Assembly (NCBI GenBank): GCA_024235035.1
Contig: JACKNE010000018.1
Location: forward strand, 1 to 61,472
Source of the DNA: Gammaproteobacteria bacterium
GTDB taxonomy: Bacteria; Pseudomonadota; Gammaproteobacteria; Competibacterales; Competibacteraceae
Reading direction: 5' to 3'
Length of the DNA: 61,472 nt
In this document: in pieces, positions 9,554-18,605 of the stretch
How positions within the stretch are numbered: position 1 is the first letter of the stretch
Layout of the letters: every line of letters begins with the position of its first letter
Position numbers and translations under genes: made by a program
The notes under the pieces: model-generated
Told to the model about the DNA's origin: nothing
What the model saw: the letters and a program-made list of their open reading frames with translations, nothing else
The model's database searches: none

Positions 9554-9688
9554 GTTTTCATCGCGTTTTAATCGGTCTCGTATCCTTGAGTTAGCGGCTA
9601 AACACTGATCTGGATTGTCTAATCGTCACTATTTTGATCTTCTGAGGAAGATGGTTCATTCCATGCACCGTGAAGGGGATTCTACTCA

Positions 9689-10522
9689 ATGTGTACCGCA
9701 TTCTTCGATGGAGCCGGTGTTATCAAGCGCCATGCTGATTTTCCATCCCGTTACATCACGCCCCGGCATGTCGATGTCTGGTGCCCGCCAGACAATGAAA
9801 TGAGTTCAGCAACTCGTTATCCGGTCATCTATATGCACGATGGCCAGAATCTGTTCGATTCTGCTTTATCTTTCATCGGTGTCGATTGGGGGATGGATGA
9901 AGCGATGATGCACCTGATCCGCGAAAATCGGTACCCCGGTGCGATCATCGTGGGAATCTGGAATAGTCCGCTGCGCTTGCGAGAATACATGCCGCAGAAA
10001 CCGTTGATCCTGTCTCAGGGGCAGCACATCCTGAATCGGTTCATGGAACAGACGGGAGGAGAACCCCTGTCGGATGGATACTTGAAATTTCTGGTCGATG
10101 AACTCAAACCATTCATCGATACGCACTATCCGACTTTGCCAGATCCCGCACACACTTTGGTCATGGGATCGAGCATGGGAGGGCTGATTTCGTTGTATGC
10201 GTTGATTGAATATCCAAATGTTTTCAGCGGTGCAGGCTGCTTGTCTACCCATTGGCCGAGAGGGGAAGCGGTACTGGTGGATGCTCTAGGAGCGGCTTTG
10301 CCGCGGGCCGGTCGGCATCGATTGTATTTCGATTACGGCACCGAGACCCTGGATGCAGACTATGAACCCTGGCAACAGCGGATGGATCAGTGGTTGCAAG
10401 CGGCAGGTTACCGGGAAGGTCAGGATTGGCTGACCCGGAGGTTCGAGGGAGCGGAACATTCCGAACGAGCTTGGCGCGCGCGAGTTCATATTCCTTTGGG
10501 GTTTCTTTTGGGGATACGATGA
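9689..10522 (+). CDS. Alpha/beta-hydrolase, putative esterase family
   Basis: The 277-residue protein matches the enterochelin-esterase-like putative esterase family. The nucleophile elbow GSSMGG is near residue 158 (VMGSSMGGLISLYAL), the likely acid lies in YFDYGTETLDADY, and the histidine in GAEHSERAW near the C-terminus. YMHDGQNLFD near residue 50 forms the usual early strand-turn. No signal peptide is visible, so it is probably cytoplasmic. GAAGGGG lies upstream of the ATG. The substrate cannot be told. The last coding stretch is repeated in degraded form just downstream. Confidence 0.85.
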   Translation: MCTAFFDGAGVIKRHADFPSRYITPRHVDVWCPPDNEMSSATRYPVIYMHDGQNLFDSALSFIGVDWGMDEAMMHLIRENRYPGAIIVGIWNSPLRLREYMPQKPLILSQGQHILNRFMEQTGGEPLSDGYLKFLVDELKPFIDTHYPTLPDPAHTLVMGSSMGGLISLYALIEYPNVFSGAGCLSTHWPRGEAVLVDALGAALPRAGRHRLYFDYGTETLDADYEPWQQRMDQWLQAAGYREGQDWLTRRFEGAEHSERAWRARVHIPLGFLLGIR

Positions 10523-10544
10523 ACGTTTAGCAAGGTACGCATGG

Positions 10545-10643
10545 TATTTTGGTAAAAGTTCTTCAAATCCACACCATTTCCAAAATTGGCGCACGCAAGC
10601 TCATATTCCTTTGGGTTTTTTTATAGGTACAGTGAATGTTTAA
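10545..10643 (+). pseudogene. Remnant of a second esterase 3' end
   Basis: Translated in the frame ending at the TAA at 10641-10643, this stretch reads HHFQNWRTQAHIPLGFFIG near its end, closely matching the end of the intact esterase (RAWRARVHIPLGFLLG). At the DNA level 10586-10655 is an imperfect copy of 10471-10544. The first copy even retains a damaged version of the beginning of the next gene. This looks like the tail of a lost duplicate esterase gene next to the diguanylate cyclase gene, whose start codon lies inside the remnant. Confidence 0.55.
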
Positions 10644-11925
10644 GCAAGGTACACATTCTGAATTATTTAAGTCGTTGGAATCTATTGGCGCAAGTTTTGC
10701 TATTTTTGAGCTACAAGCTGGAACAAGCAATTTTAAGCTGGTCAGTGCGAATACACTCTATGAAGAAATCACCGAAAAACCGATTAATGAATGTGTTAAT
10801 AAAACAATCATTGAAATCTTGCCACGCTATGTTGAAAAGCCGTTACGAGAGCATTTCCAGCGTTGTTTAAGTGAGCAAAATTCCCAGGAAATCGAGATGA
10901 TTATTGAAAGGTCAGGTGTTTCTCGGTGGTGGCGAGTCATCATTTCGCCAGTGTTGCCTAGAAATCAAGGTTGTGATCGTTTGATCAATACTTGCATCGA
11001 AATTACTGATAAAAAAATGTTGGAGAAACAGTTGATTATTACAAGACAGCGGTTTCAGGCGGTCATTGAGAATGCTTACGATGGAATAATCACCATTGAT
11101 GATAAACAAACGATTAAACTGATGAACCAAGCTGCACGAGATATATTTGGAGTCGGTGAAAGTGAAGTTTGTGGAACCAACCTTTCTCGTTTCATTCCAT
11201 TACGATATAGATCTAAGCATTTAGAATATATAGCTTCTTTCCGTCATTCTGTGATGGATTCCCGCCCAATGCATTCGCGGGCATCAGTTACGGGGTTACG
11301 TGTTGATGGCACTGAAGTTCCACTGGAAGTTGCTATTTCAAAGATTAGGGTTGGACCTGAAACAGAGATGACGGCGGTAATTCGAGATATCTCGGAACGG
11401 GCAAGATTGATTGATGAATTGTCCAGAGCTGCAACCCAGGATTCCTTGACTGGCCTTTATAATAGGCGATTTACAACTAGGACTCTGAGTAAAGAATTGG
11501 AACGGTGTAGAAGATTTAATCATGTATTGAGTATTGTAATAATGGATTTAGATAATTTCAAAGAAATTAATGATACTTATGGGCATTCTTGTGGAGATAG
11601 TGTCCTGAAAATAGTTGCAGAAACGTTATCGAAAGATATTCGTGAGATTGATACTTTCTGTCGTTGGGGTGGGGAAGAATTTGTGGTGTTGTTACCTGAA
11701 ACGAATTTTGAAGCTGCAATTATATGGGCACAGCGAGCTTGTGCTCTGATAGCCTCTAAAGAGATTGAGGAACTGAGTGGGCAAATAATTAGCATTACCG
11801 CTAGTTTCGGGGTAATGGCTACTTATGGAAAAGATGAAACGATCGATACACTTATGCAGAAAGTTGATAAAGCGCTTTATCATGCTAAGAGAAGTGGTAA
11901 AAATTGTGTGTATGGATTTGAATAA
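10636..11925 (+). CDS. PAS-PAS diguanylate cyclase
   Basis: The 429-residue soluble protein has two PAS-type sensor regions (about 10-120 and 130-255; the second shows YDGIITIDDKQTIKLMNQAARDIFG features) and a GGDEF domain (about 265-425). The catalytic loop is RWGGEEF, an active variant, and DLDNFKEINDTYGH precedes it, so it probably makes cyclic di-GMP. The RxxD inhibitory site is not obvious. The gene is much richer in A+T than its neighbours and uses A/T-ending codons, which suggests recent acquisition. No membrane segment is present. Confidence 0.87.
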   Translation: MFKQGTHSELFKSLESIGASFAIFELQAGTSNFKLVSANTLYEEITEKPINECVNKTIIEILPRYVEKPLREHFQRCLSEQNSQEIEMIIERSGVSRWWRVIISPVLPRNQGCDRLINTCIEITDKKMLEKQLIITRQRFQAVIENAYDGIITIDDKQTIKLMNQAARDIFGVGESEVCGTNLSRFIPLRYRSKHLEYIASFRHSVMDSRPMHSRASVTGLRVDGTEVPLEVAISKIRVGPETEMTAVIRDISERARLIDELSRAATQDSLTGLYNRRFTTRTLSKELERCRRFNHVLSIVIMDLDNFKEINDTYGHSCGDSVLKIVAETLSKDIREIDTFCRWGGEEFVVLLPETNFEAAIIWAQRACALIASKEIEELSGQIISITASFGVMATYGKDETIDTLMQKVDKALYHAKRSGKNCVYGFE

Positions 11926-12093
11926 CGGAATAATTTGCAAATCCGGAAAAGATTTCGATCAATCAACGTTTCCGATATCCATCCATCAGTTGTACTACAT
12001 CCTTTAAGCGTTTCTGCGACCTGATCAAGAAAAATAATGCTATATAACAGCGAGTTGTAGTTTTTTGGTAATCGGGTTGGGCATATCCAGGGT

Positions 12094-12801
12094 TTATTCA
12101 TTGAGCGTTTTTGCGGCCCGAATCACTAAAAACAACGCGAAATATGGTCCCGGCGTGGCGGGAATATCCTCGAAGCGTTCAACGATACGTTCAGCCGGTC
12201 GGCTGGCCTGTTCGATGTACCACACATCCTGGGTGCGGCCGGTCTCCCTAAGTAATTCCAGCAAGCGTGGACGATGCCGGCCAGGCTTGAGAATAGCCAC
12301 GCTGTCGCTGTCGAGCAAAGTCCGCCGCAGTACCTCATCACCAGCGGTGGCGGGAATGACCGTTAGCCGTTGTTCACCGGTGATCAGTGGAGTGGCGGCA
12401 GCAGCTCCAGCAGCGCTCACCGAGTTAATGCCTGGAATCACCACGCAGGGAAACCGGTCGCCCAGTCGCTGCAACAAATAGCTGAAGCTACCGTAGAACA
12501 GTGGGTCGCCCTCGCAGAGAATCGCCACATCGTTCCCAGCGCTTAATTCCTCGGCGATGACCATCGCGGCTTCGTCGTAACCCTGATTCACGGGGCCGCG
12601 ATCCAACATACAGGGCATGGTAATGGGAATTTCCCGCTTGCCGGTCAGCCACTCCGCCGCAATGTCGCGAGCCTGAGCGCTGCCTTGCGGCGTCGCAGGG
12701 TAAGCGACGACCGGCGCCGATTGGAGAATCCGCACGGCCTTGAGGGTCAGTAATTCCGGGTCGCCGGGACCCACGCCAACACCGTACAAGGTGCCTGTCA
12801 T
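12094..12801 (-). CDS. cobI: Precorrin-2 C(20)-methyltransferase
   Basis: The 235-residue SAM-dependent tetrapyrrole methylase adds the C-20 methyl group to precorrin-2 (or its cobalt form) in cobalamin synthesis. Family features are the N-terminal YGVGVGPGDPELLTLKA, the CEGDPLFYGSFSYL motif near residue 98, and PGINSVSAAGAAAATPL. It is the last gene of the cobalamin cluster and overlaps cobL by four nucleotides (ATGA). It faces the diguanylate cyclase gene across about 170 nt that contain no recognised gene. Confidence 0.92.
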   Translation of the reverse strand: MTGTLYGVGVGPGDPELLTLKAVRILQSAPVVAYPATPQGSAQARDIAAEWLTGKREIPITMPCMLDRGPVNQGYDEAAMVIAEELSAGNDVAILCEGDPLFYGSFSYLLQRLGDRFPCVVIPGINSVSAAGAAAATPLITGEQRLTVIPATAGDEVLRRTLLDSDSVAILKPGRHRPRLLELLRETGRTQDVWYIEQASRPAERIVERFEDIPATPGPYFALFLVIRAAKTLNE

Positions 12802-14048
12802 AGCGGTTTCTCCATTCTCATTAACAGCACTGGTAAATATGGCCGCATGACTCGTTGTCCAGCCAGTCGTTCGCTGCGGGCGATGCTTAACTCAGTCCAA
12901 TAGGCTTCCCGGTCACCGGCAAAGCCATGTAAATCCACTCGGCTGTCTTCGGTCACTGCGCTAGCGACCAGCCGCCCGCCGGGCAACAACCGTGTCCAAA
13001 CCGCCTCCAACATCTCGCACAGATTGCCGCTGCTGCCGCCGATGAAGACAACCTGTGGGTCCGGCAGCCCGACCAACGCTTCCGGGGCACCGCTTGGGAC
13101 GATATGCAGGTTGTGCATTACCCCAAACCGTTCGCGATTGAGGCCAAGATGTTCGAGCCGTTCCGGGTGGCGCTCGACAGCGTACACCTCGCCATGAGGA
13201 TTCCAGCGCGCCCATTCCACCGACACCCCCCCGCAACCGGCGCCCACATCCCAGCCGATTTCACCAGCGCGTGGAGCAAGCAGGGAGAGAATGGTCAGTC
13301 GCACCTCTCGCTTGCTGAGCAAGCCCTTGCCAGGCTCTGCGCCGGTGCTGAACCATTCGTCGGGAATGCCAGGGAACTCCGGCAGCATCCCACCTGGCCC
13401 GCGGGTTTCCAGGATGACGACGTTCAGGGGAGAGAATTCAATCTCAGCGCTTGCCAAGTCAGCAGCGCGAAAGTGGCGAAACCGCTCATCCGCTGCGCCG
13501 AGATCTTCCGCCACCCAAACATCGCTTTTGCCAAAGCCGGTTTCGAGCAGCGATCGGGCGATCGCTATGGGCGTGTTCTCCCGGTCAGTCAGCAGGACGT
13601 AGAGCCGATTGCCTTGCAGCACTGCACGCAAGCTGGCGAGTGGTCGTCCGTGCAGGCTGACCATTTGCGCCTGTTGCCAGGGTCGGCCCAGGCGGGCGCA
13701 GGCGGCTTGCGCACTGGATACGTTCGGGTGAAAAACCAAATGGTCGGGTGAAAGGTAGCGGAGTAGGGTGGAGCTGATGCCATAGAATAGCGGGTCACCG
13801 GAGGCAAGCAACACGATGCGCCGCCCGGCGTGGCTGTGCAACAGCTCTCGAAGGCCACTCATCGGGCTGGGATAGGGAATTTTCTCAACCGCCAATTCTG
13901 GAAGGGCGGCCAGATGCGCTGCTGTGCCGATGACCAGCTCCGCTTCCTCCAGCGCCGCCCGTGCCGAGGCATTGAACGCGCCGATTTCGACACCCATGCC
14001 GATTACCTGAATCGGCGGGTCGGACCTATCAGGTAATGAGGTCATCAA
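12798..14048 (-). CDS. cobL: Precorrin-6Y C5,15-methyltransferase (CbiE-CbiT fusion)
   Basis: The 416-residue protein is a two-domain fusion. The N-terminal half is a tetrapyrrole methylase of CbiE type (VIGMGVEIGAF at the start, LASGDPLFYGISSTLLRYL near 80-100). The C-terminal half is CbiT, a Rossmann methyltransferase with DVGAGCGGVSVEWA near residue 262. The fused enzyme methylates C-5 and C-15 and decarboxylates the acetate side chain. It overlaps both neighbours by four nucleotides, giving strong coupling in the cobH-cobL-cobI unit. Confidence 0.92.
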   Translation of the reverse strand: MMTSLPDRSDPPIQVIGMGVEIGAFNASARAALEEAELVIGTAAHLAALPELAVEKIPYPSPMSGLRELLHSHAGRRIVLLASGDPLFYGISSTLLRYLSPDHLVFHPNVSSAQAACARLGRPWQQAQMVSLHGRPLASLRAVLQGNRLYVLLTDRENTPIAIARSLLETGFGKSDVWVAEDLGAADERFRHFRAADLASAEIEFSPLNVVILETRGPGGMLPEFPGIPDEWFSTGAEPGKGLLSKREVRLTILSLLAPRAGEIGWDVGAGCGGVSVEWARWNPHGEVYAVERHPERLEHLGLNRERFGVMHNLHIVPSGAPEALVGLPDPQVVFIGGSSGNLCEMLEAVWTRLLPGGRLVASAVTEDSRVDLHGFAGDREAYWTELSIARSERLAGQRVMRPYLPVLLMRMEKPL

Positions 14049-14692
14049 AAGCGAATCCCGTTCGTCATACGCGCTAGGGCATTGAGTGTCGCAGCAGCGA
14101 GGCTACTGCCGCCGCGCCGGCCCAGTAAGGTGATGCAGGGGGTTTGAAATTCGTTCGGGGCAACGTCCCACAACGCTTGCTTGGATTCGGCGGCGTTGAT
14201 AAAGCCGACCGGCATGCCGATGATCAACGCTGGGCGGGGTGCGCCTTCGTCTAATAGATCCAGCAGGCGGAACAGGGCCGTGGGGGCGTTGCCGATGACA
14301 ACGATCGAGCCGGCCAAGTACAACGGCCATTCGCTCATCGCCACCATGGTGCGAGTTTCACCGGTTTCACGGGCGCGGTTGGCCACTGTGGGCGAATTCA
14401 GGAAGCAATGCACCGGGCCTTGCAGATAGCGCTTGCTGATGCCGTGAGTGACCATCTCGATATCGCAAAGGATATGGGCGCTCTGTTGCAGGGCCGCTAG
14501 TCCAGCCGCGACTGCACCAAGGCTAAAGTGGAGATCATGGACAATACTCGGATCGCCGGAGGTGTGAACCAGGCGCATGGCGACCTGCTGCTGGTCGGGG
14601 TCGAAGCGGGATAGATCGGTGAGTTGGCGAATCTGCGCGAACGACTGGCGTTCGATTTCGTCAGGATCGCGGAGATAGTCGAAGCGAGGCAT
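14045..14692 (-). CDS. cobH: Precorrin-8X/cobalt-precorrin-8 methylmutase
   Basis: The 215-residue enzyme moves a methyl group from C-11 to C-12 to give hydrogenobyrinate or cobyrinate. Motifs include LVHTSGDPSIVHDLHFS, the catalytic-histidine-type stretch CDIEMVTHGI, GNAPTALFRLL and GMPVGFINAAESK. Start and length fit the family. It overlaps cobL by four nucleotides and lies about 100 nt downstream of cbiX. Whether the pathway is the early- or late-cobalt route cannot be settled from this gene, but the presence of CbiX favours cobalt insertion early. Confidence 0.92.
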   Translation of the reverse strand: MPRFDYLRDPDEIERQSFAQIRQLTDLSRFDPDQQQVAMRLVHTSGDPSIVHDLHFSLGAVAAGLAALQQSAHILCDIEMVTHGISKRYLQGPVHCFLNSPTVANRARETGETRTMVAMSEWPLYLAGSIVVIGNAPTALFRLLDLLDEGAPRPALIIGMPVGFINAAESKQALWDVAPNEFQTPCITLLGRRGGSSLAAATLNALARMTNGIRF

Positions 14693-14796
14693 GATGGCTC
14701 CAGATTTCTGATCTCGCCCAATGGGAAAGAGGTTAGGGGTGAGAAATATTCCGCTCCTCTTCTCAAAGCGGAAGAGAAGCTGGGGGGAGGGCGCAT

Positions 14797-15723
14797 CTAG
14801 TGATGGTGGCCGTGATCATGATGGTGGTCGTGATCATGATGGTGGTCGTGATCATGATGGTTATGGTGATGTCCGGTCTGCGGCGCACCCTGCCAGTCTT
14901 CACGGCCAATGATGGGACCACGATAAGGGCAAAATTGGCAGTTCATATGTGCTTCACCTTGTTCGGCTTCATGCAGCCGCTCCAGGAAGGTTGCGACCAC
15001 CGACGGATGGGCGTTGAGGTAGGGTGCGACCAACGCCTGTATGTCGGGATGGCGTTCCTGATAAGCGGCGACCGTGGCCTGCACCTGTTCGACCAATCGA
15101 CCCGTGAACAGTAGGTATGGAAAGACGATGACCCGCTTGAAGCCAAGCCGGTGCGTTCGCTCCAGTGCATCGGCCATCAACGGCGCAGCAACCGCAGTAT
15201 AGGCGGTTTCCGCCCAACCGAAACCCATTCCTTCCCACAGGATTCGCGTGATCTTGCTGATGTTGGCGTTGGCGTCGGGATCGGAACTGCCACGCCCGAT
15301 AACCATCAGTAGCGTCTCCCGCCGGTCGTGATTCAGCCCAAAATCGGCCTCGATGCTCTCGATCCGTTCGCGGGCGACTTGTAGCAAGTTTGGATGGATA
15401 CCCAAATCTGCACCAAAGGTTATTTGGATATCCGGATGTTCAGTCTGAAAGGCATGGAGCATCGCCGGGATGTCGTTCTTGACATGGCCAGCGGCCATCA
15501 GCAACGCTGGCAGAGCGACAATACGGTGAAAGCCCTGCTGCCGTAGCGTCTCCAGCGCTTCCGGCACACTGGGTTCAACCAGTTCCAGGAACCCCGCCAG
15601 GCAAACACGCTCAGGCAGGGCCTGTTGTAGTTGGTTGGCCAGATTGTGAAATTCGGCAACGCCGGCGGCAATTCGAGTGCCGTGGCCGATCAGTAAAACG
15701 GCAGCAGAAGAGGATTGATCCAT
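14797..15723 (-). CDS. cbiX: CbiX-type sirohydrochlorin chelatase with His-rich tail
   Basis: The 308-residue protein contains two tandem CbiX-type chelatase units (LLIGHGTRIAAG near residue 10 and VIGRGSSDPDANA near 167), with active-site-type histidines in each half. It inserts cobalt (or iron or nickel) into sirohydrochlorin at the head of the cobalamin pathway. The last 25 or so residues are almost only His and Asp (HHDHDHHHD repeats), a likely metal-storage or delivery tail. A CxFC pair (CQFCPYRGP) precedes the tail and may bind metal or a cluster. It is first in the cbiX-cobH-cobL-cobI cluster. Confidence 0.9.
   Translation of the reverse strand: MDQSSSAAVLLIGHGTRIAAGVAEFHNLANQLQQALPERVCLAGFLELVEPSVPEALETLRQQGFHRIVALPALLMAAGHVKNDIPAMLHAFQTEHPDIQITFGADLGIHPNLLQVARERIESIEADFGLNHDRRETLLMVIGRGSSDPDANANISKITRILWEGMGFGWAETAYTAVAAPLMADALERTHRLGFKRVIVFPYLLFTGRLVEQVQATVAAYQERHPDIQALVAPYLNAHPSVVATFLERLHEAEQGEAHMNCQFCPYRGPIIGREDWQGAPQTGHHHNHHDHDHHHDHDHHHDHGHHH
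14812..14865. repeat. Three tandem 18-bp units coding the CbiX His tail
   Basis: Units start at 14812, 14830 and 14848. The first two are identical and the third differs in its last bases. On the minus strand they encode repeated His/Asp hexapeptides. Such a repeat can expand or shrink by slippage, changing tail length without shifting the frame. Confidence 0.85.
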
Positions 15724-15924
15724 GTTGGCAGCGCATTCTTCGGGTTCGGGAGCGGAATAGCGAGTAGATTGGAATTATAGGAGGTTTGAACTTGGCCTGT
15801 CATGGCTGAGTCTTTTACCCAATCAACCTATCTGAAATCTTTGCTCTCCTTGAATCGAGCAAGGATGGCGCGAGGCCTCAGGGTCGGTTGGAACCTTTCG
15901 GTCGTTTCGCAGCAAGAAGCCACC

Positions 15925-17523
15925 ATGCAACTCCGCGAGAGCAATATACGGAAATTGCCACAAGGCGTTTACGACGCTCTGATCGTTGGCGGCGGCATCA
16001 ATGGTGCCATTTCCGCCGCTGCCTTGTCCGGCCAGGGTGCACGGGTGGCGTTGATCGATCAGCGCGATTTTGCCGGCTTTACCAGCCAACAATCGTCCAA
16101 TCTGATTTGGGGTGGCATCAAGTATCTGGAAAGCTATGATTACGCTCTGGTTCGAAAGCTGTGTCTGAGCCGCAATCACCTGATGCGCAGTTACCCATCG
16201 CGGGTCCAGGAAATGCGCTTTTTCGTCACCATCGAGCAAGGGTTTCGTTTGCATCCGCTGCTGCTGTGGGCGGGAACCTGGGTGTATTGGCTGTTTGGGA
16301 ATGGCTTTACCCAAGTCCCGCACCTATTTTGTAAACGGACGATCCAGCGGGAAGAACCGGTGGTGAAGACCGAAAATGCCGCTGGCGGCTTTGAATACTC
16401 GGACGCTTATCTGCACGATAACGACGCTCGCTTCGTGTTCCAATTCGTGCGCTCCGCCATGGATCGCGGTGGCATCGCCGCCAACTACGTAGAGTCGCTC
16501 GGCGCTCGCCGCCAAGGCGATCTGTGGATCACCCAGGCGCGGGATGTCATTGCTGGTCAGGAGGTGGACATTCGCTCCAGGGTGTTGATCAATGCGGCAG
16601 GCCCGTTCGTGGATCAGCACAATCTGCTGACCGGAGAACAGACCGAACATCGTCATGTGTTTTCCAAAGGCATCCATCTGATCGTTCCCCGGATAACTCC
16701 TCATCAACGCATTCTGGCTTTTTTTGCCGACGACGGACGGTTATTTTTCGTCATGCCGATGGGCGTGTGCACCTGCATCGGCACCACTGACACTCCGGTG
16801 GAATCCCCATGTGCTGAGGTCACGGACGAAGATCGTCAGTTCGTGCTCGATAACATCAACGAACGCCTGAACCTCGGTCAACCACTGACGCAAGCCGACA
16901 TCATCGCCGAGCGTTGCGGGGTGCGGCCACTGGTGATGAAAACCCAGGCCGATGACAACATCCGCGACTGGTTGCAATGGTCCCGCAAACACGCGATCGA
17001 CGTGGATCGAACCAGAGCGCATCTCAGTATCTTTGGCGGTAAGTTGACTGACTGCATCAATGTCGGTGATGAAGTTTCAGACATCGTCGCTCAACTGGGC
17101 GTTGCTTTGCCGCAGCGGGGTGATCCGTGGTACGGCGAACCGCATGCTTCGGTGCGCGAGGAATATGTGCATCAAGCCCGACTGATGAATCTCGATGGCT
17201 ATGCCTCGCCGGAATCCGTCGAGAGTCTTAGCAGCCGACTGTGGCGGCGCTATGGCCAGCAGGCGTTTGAACTACTGGCCGAAATCCGCGAAGACCCACG
17301 CCAGGCAGAGGTGCTGATCAAGGGTGAAGACTATCTCCGCTGCGAAATCCAGCTCGCTAAACGCCAGGAAATGATCGTCAAACTGGAGGATTTCCTGCGC
17401 CGGCGCTCCAAGATCGCCTTGGTGATGCGTCATGAGGATATCCGCAACGCCGAAGGTTTGATGGAGGTCTGCGAAATCCTGTTCGGTGACCAGGCCCGGC
17501 AAAAATTCGAAGAATATTTTTAG
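15925..17523 (+). CDS. glpD: FAD-dependent glycerol-3-phosphate dehydrogenase
   Basis: The 532-residue protein oxidises glycerol-3-phosphate to dihydroxyacetone phosphate at the inner membrane and passes electrons to quinone. The FAD site DALIVGGGINGAISAAAL is near the N-terminus, followed by the family motif SSNLIWGGIKYLE and, near residue 370, FGGKLTDCINVGDEV. An ATG at 15802 is open in frame, but 15925 gives a family-like N-terminus with AGAAG upstream. The enzyme is convergent with aqpZ. No glpK or glpR is in the window. Confidence 0.9.
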   Translation: MQLRESNIRKLPQGVYDALIVGGGINGAISAAALSGQGARVALIDQRDFAGFTSQQSSNLIWGGIKYLESYDYALVRKLCLSRNHLMRSYPSRVQEMRFFVTIEQGFRLHPLLLWAGTWVYWLFGNGFTQVPHLFCKRTIQREEPVVKTENAAGGFEYSDAYLHDNDARFVFQFVRSAMDRGGIAANYVESLGARRQGDLWITQARDVIAGQEVDIRSRVLINAAGPFVDQHNLLTGEQTEHRHVFSKGIHLIVPRITPHQRILAFFADDGRLFFVMPMGVCTCIGTTDTPVESPCAEVTDEDRQFVLDNINERLNLGQPLTQADIIAERCGVRPLVMKTQADDNIRDWLQWSRKHAIDVDRTRAHLSIFGGKLTDCINVGDEVSDIVAQLGVALPQRGDPWYGEPHASVREEYVHQARLMNLDGYASPESVESLSSRLWRRYGQQAFELLAEIREDPRQAEVLIKGEDYLRCEIQLAKRQEMIVKLEDFLRRRSKIALVMRHEDIRNAEGLMEVCEILFGDQARQKFEEYF

Positions 17524-17667
17524 GAGCAAAGGTGACTGGTTGAGGAGGCGGATACGGTGGTCGATATGATCTAGGTGTTGCTGATGTGGATGATTTGTCA
17601 GTGAGTGTGAGCAGCTGAAGAGGGCGTGCTTGTGCTTGTCAGCACACCCTCTCTCACCGTCAGGGCT

Positions 17668-18387
17668 TTAGGAAGGATGATCGTCGGCCATCCAGCGATG
17701 GAAGAAACCGGCCGCCGCGGCGCCGGCAATGGGCGCGACCCAGAACAGCCACAATTGTTGCAAGGCCCAGCCACCGACGAAGATCGCTTGGCTGGTGCTA
17801 CGCGCCGGATTGACCGAGGTATTGGTTACTGGAATGCTGATGAGATGGATCAAGGTCAGACACAAGCCGATGGCGATGGGAGCAAAGCCGGTCGGCGTAT
17901 TTTTATGGGTCGATCCCAAAATGACGATTAAGAAAAAGAAGGTCATGACGACTTCGGATACCAGAGCAGCGTTCAGGCCATAACCACCCGGCGAATGTTC
18001 GCCAAAACCGTTGGCGGCAAAACCACTGGCGACCACATCGAATCCCGGTTTTCCAGTCGCAATGAGGTAGATGATGCCGGCACCGGCGATACCACCCAGG
18101 ACTTGGGCGATGATGTAGGGGAACAAATCGGCGGTCGGAAGACGGCCACCGGCCCACAATCCCACCGAAACCGCAGGGTTGAGATGGCAACCGGAAATAT
18201 GGCCGATGGCGTAAGCCATAGTCAACACGGTGAGGCCGAAAGCCAGTGATACGCCCACCAGGGCAATGCCGAGTGGATATTGGTCGGGACCATAAAACAC
18301 AGCGGCCAGTACGGCGCTGCCACAACCGCCTAACACGAGCCAGAGAGTGCCGATGAATTCAGCGGCGAGACGATTGGCAATTGGCAT
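17668..18387 (-). CDS. aqpZ: Aquaporin Z-type water channel
   Basis: The 239-residue integral membrane protein has both Asn-Pro-Ala boxes (CHLNPAVSVG near 62-71 and SVNPARS near 185-191) and six predicted membrane spans. The residues lining the filter look like AqpZ: His in LIHLISIPV, then Thr and Arg around TNTSVNPARS, which favours water over glycerol. So although it faces glpD it is more likely a water channel than a glycerol facilitator. The gene stands alone on the minus strand. Confidence 0.9.
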   Translation of the reverse strand: MPIANRLAAEFIGTLWLVLGGCGSAVLAAVFYGPDQYPLGIALVGVSLAFGLTVLTMAYAIGHISGCHLNPAVSVGLWAGGRLPTADLFPYIIAQVLGGIAGAGIIYLIATGKPGFDVVASGFAANGFGEHSPGGYGLNAALVSEVVMTFFFLIVILGSTHKNTPTGFAPIAIGLCLTLIHLISIPVTNTSVNPARSTSQAIFVGGWALQQLWLFWVAPIAGAAAAGFFHRWMADDHPS

Positions 18388-18491
18388 AAGAATCCTTTTG
18401 AAGCTAAAGCGATGATTTCTAGATTCAAGGTTGGGTTAGGCCGCAGGCCATGACCCAATCTATACCTACAACTGCATAACCTCTGTCAGAA

Positions 18492-18526
18492 CGCCATGGT
18501 GGCGGTGACGAACCGCCACCATGGCG
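18492..18526. repeat. Perfect 15-bp inverted repeat with 5-nt loop
   Basis: Arms 18492-18506 and 18512-18526 are exactly complementary around the loop GACGA. It lies between the end of pqiC and the start of aqpZ. Neither side is followed by a T-tract, so it is not a textbook intrinsic terminator. A terminator for pqiBC acting without a T-tract, an mRNA 3'-end stabiliser or a protein site are all possible. Confidence 0.8.
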
Positions 18527-18605
18527 AGATAAGGTTACTTAAATCCGTCATATAATCAATAGCTGATTGCCCCATGCATGTTATCGGCGACTCTTGCGGG
18601 TCGGT

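Noticed and set aside
15724..15924. Cobalamin riboswitch upstream of cbiX
   Set aside because: No B12-box-like sequence was seen on the minus strand in the short gap before cbiX.
15802..15924. Longer glpD start adding 41 residues
   Set aside because: The extra residues are not found in the family; ATG 15925 has its own ribosome site and a normal N-terminus.
17668..18387. Glycerol facilitator GlpF opposite glpD
   Set aside because: Filter residues (His, then Thr and Arg near the second NPA box) match water-selective AqpZ rather than glycerol channels.
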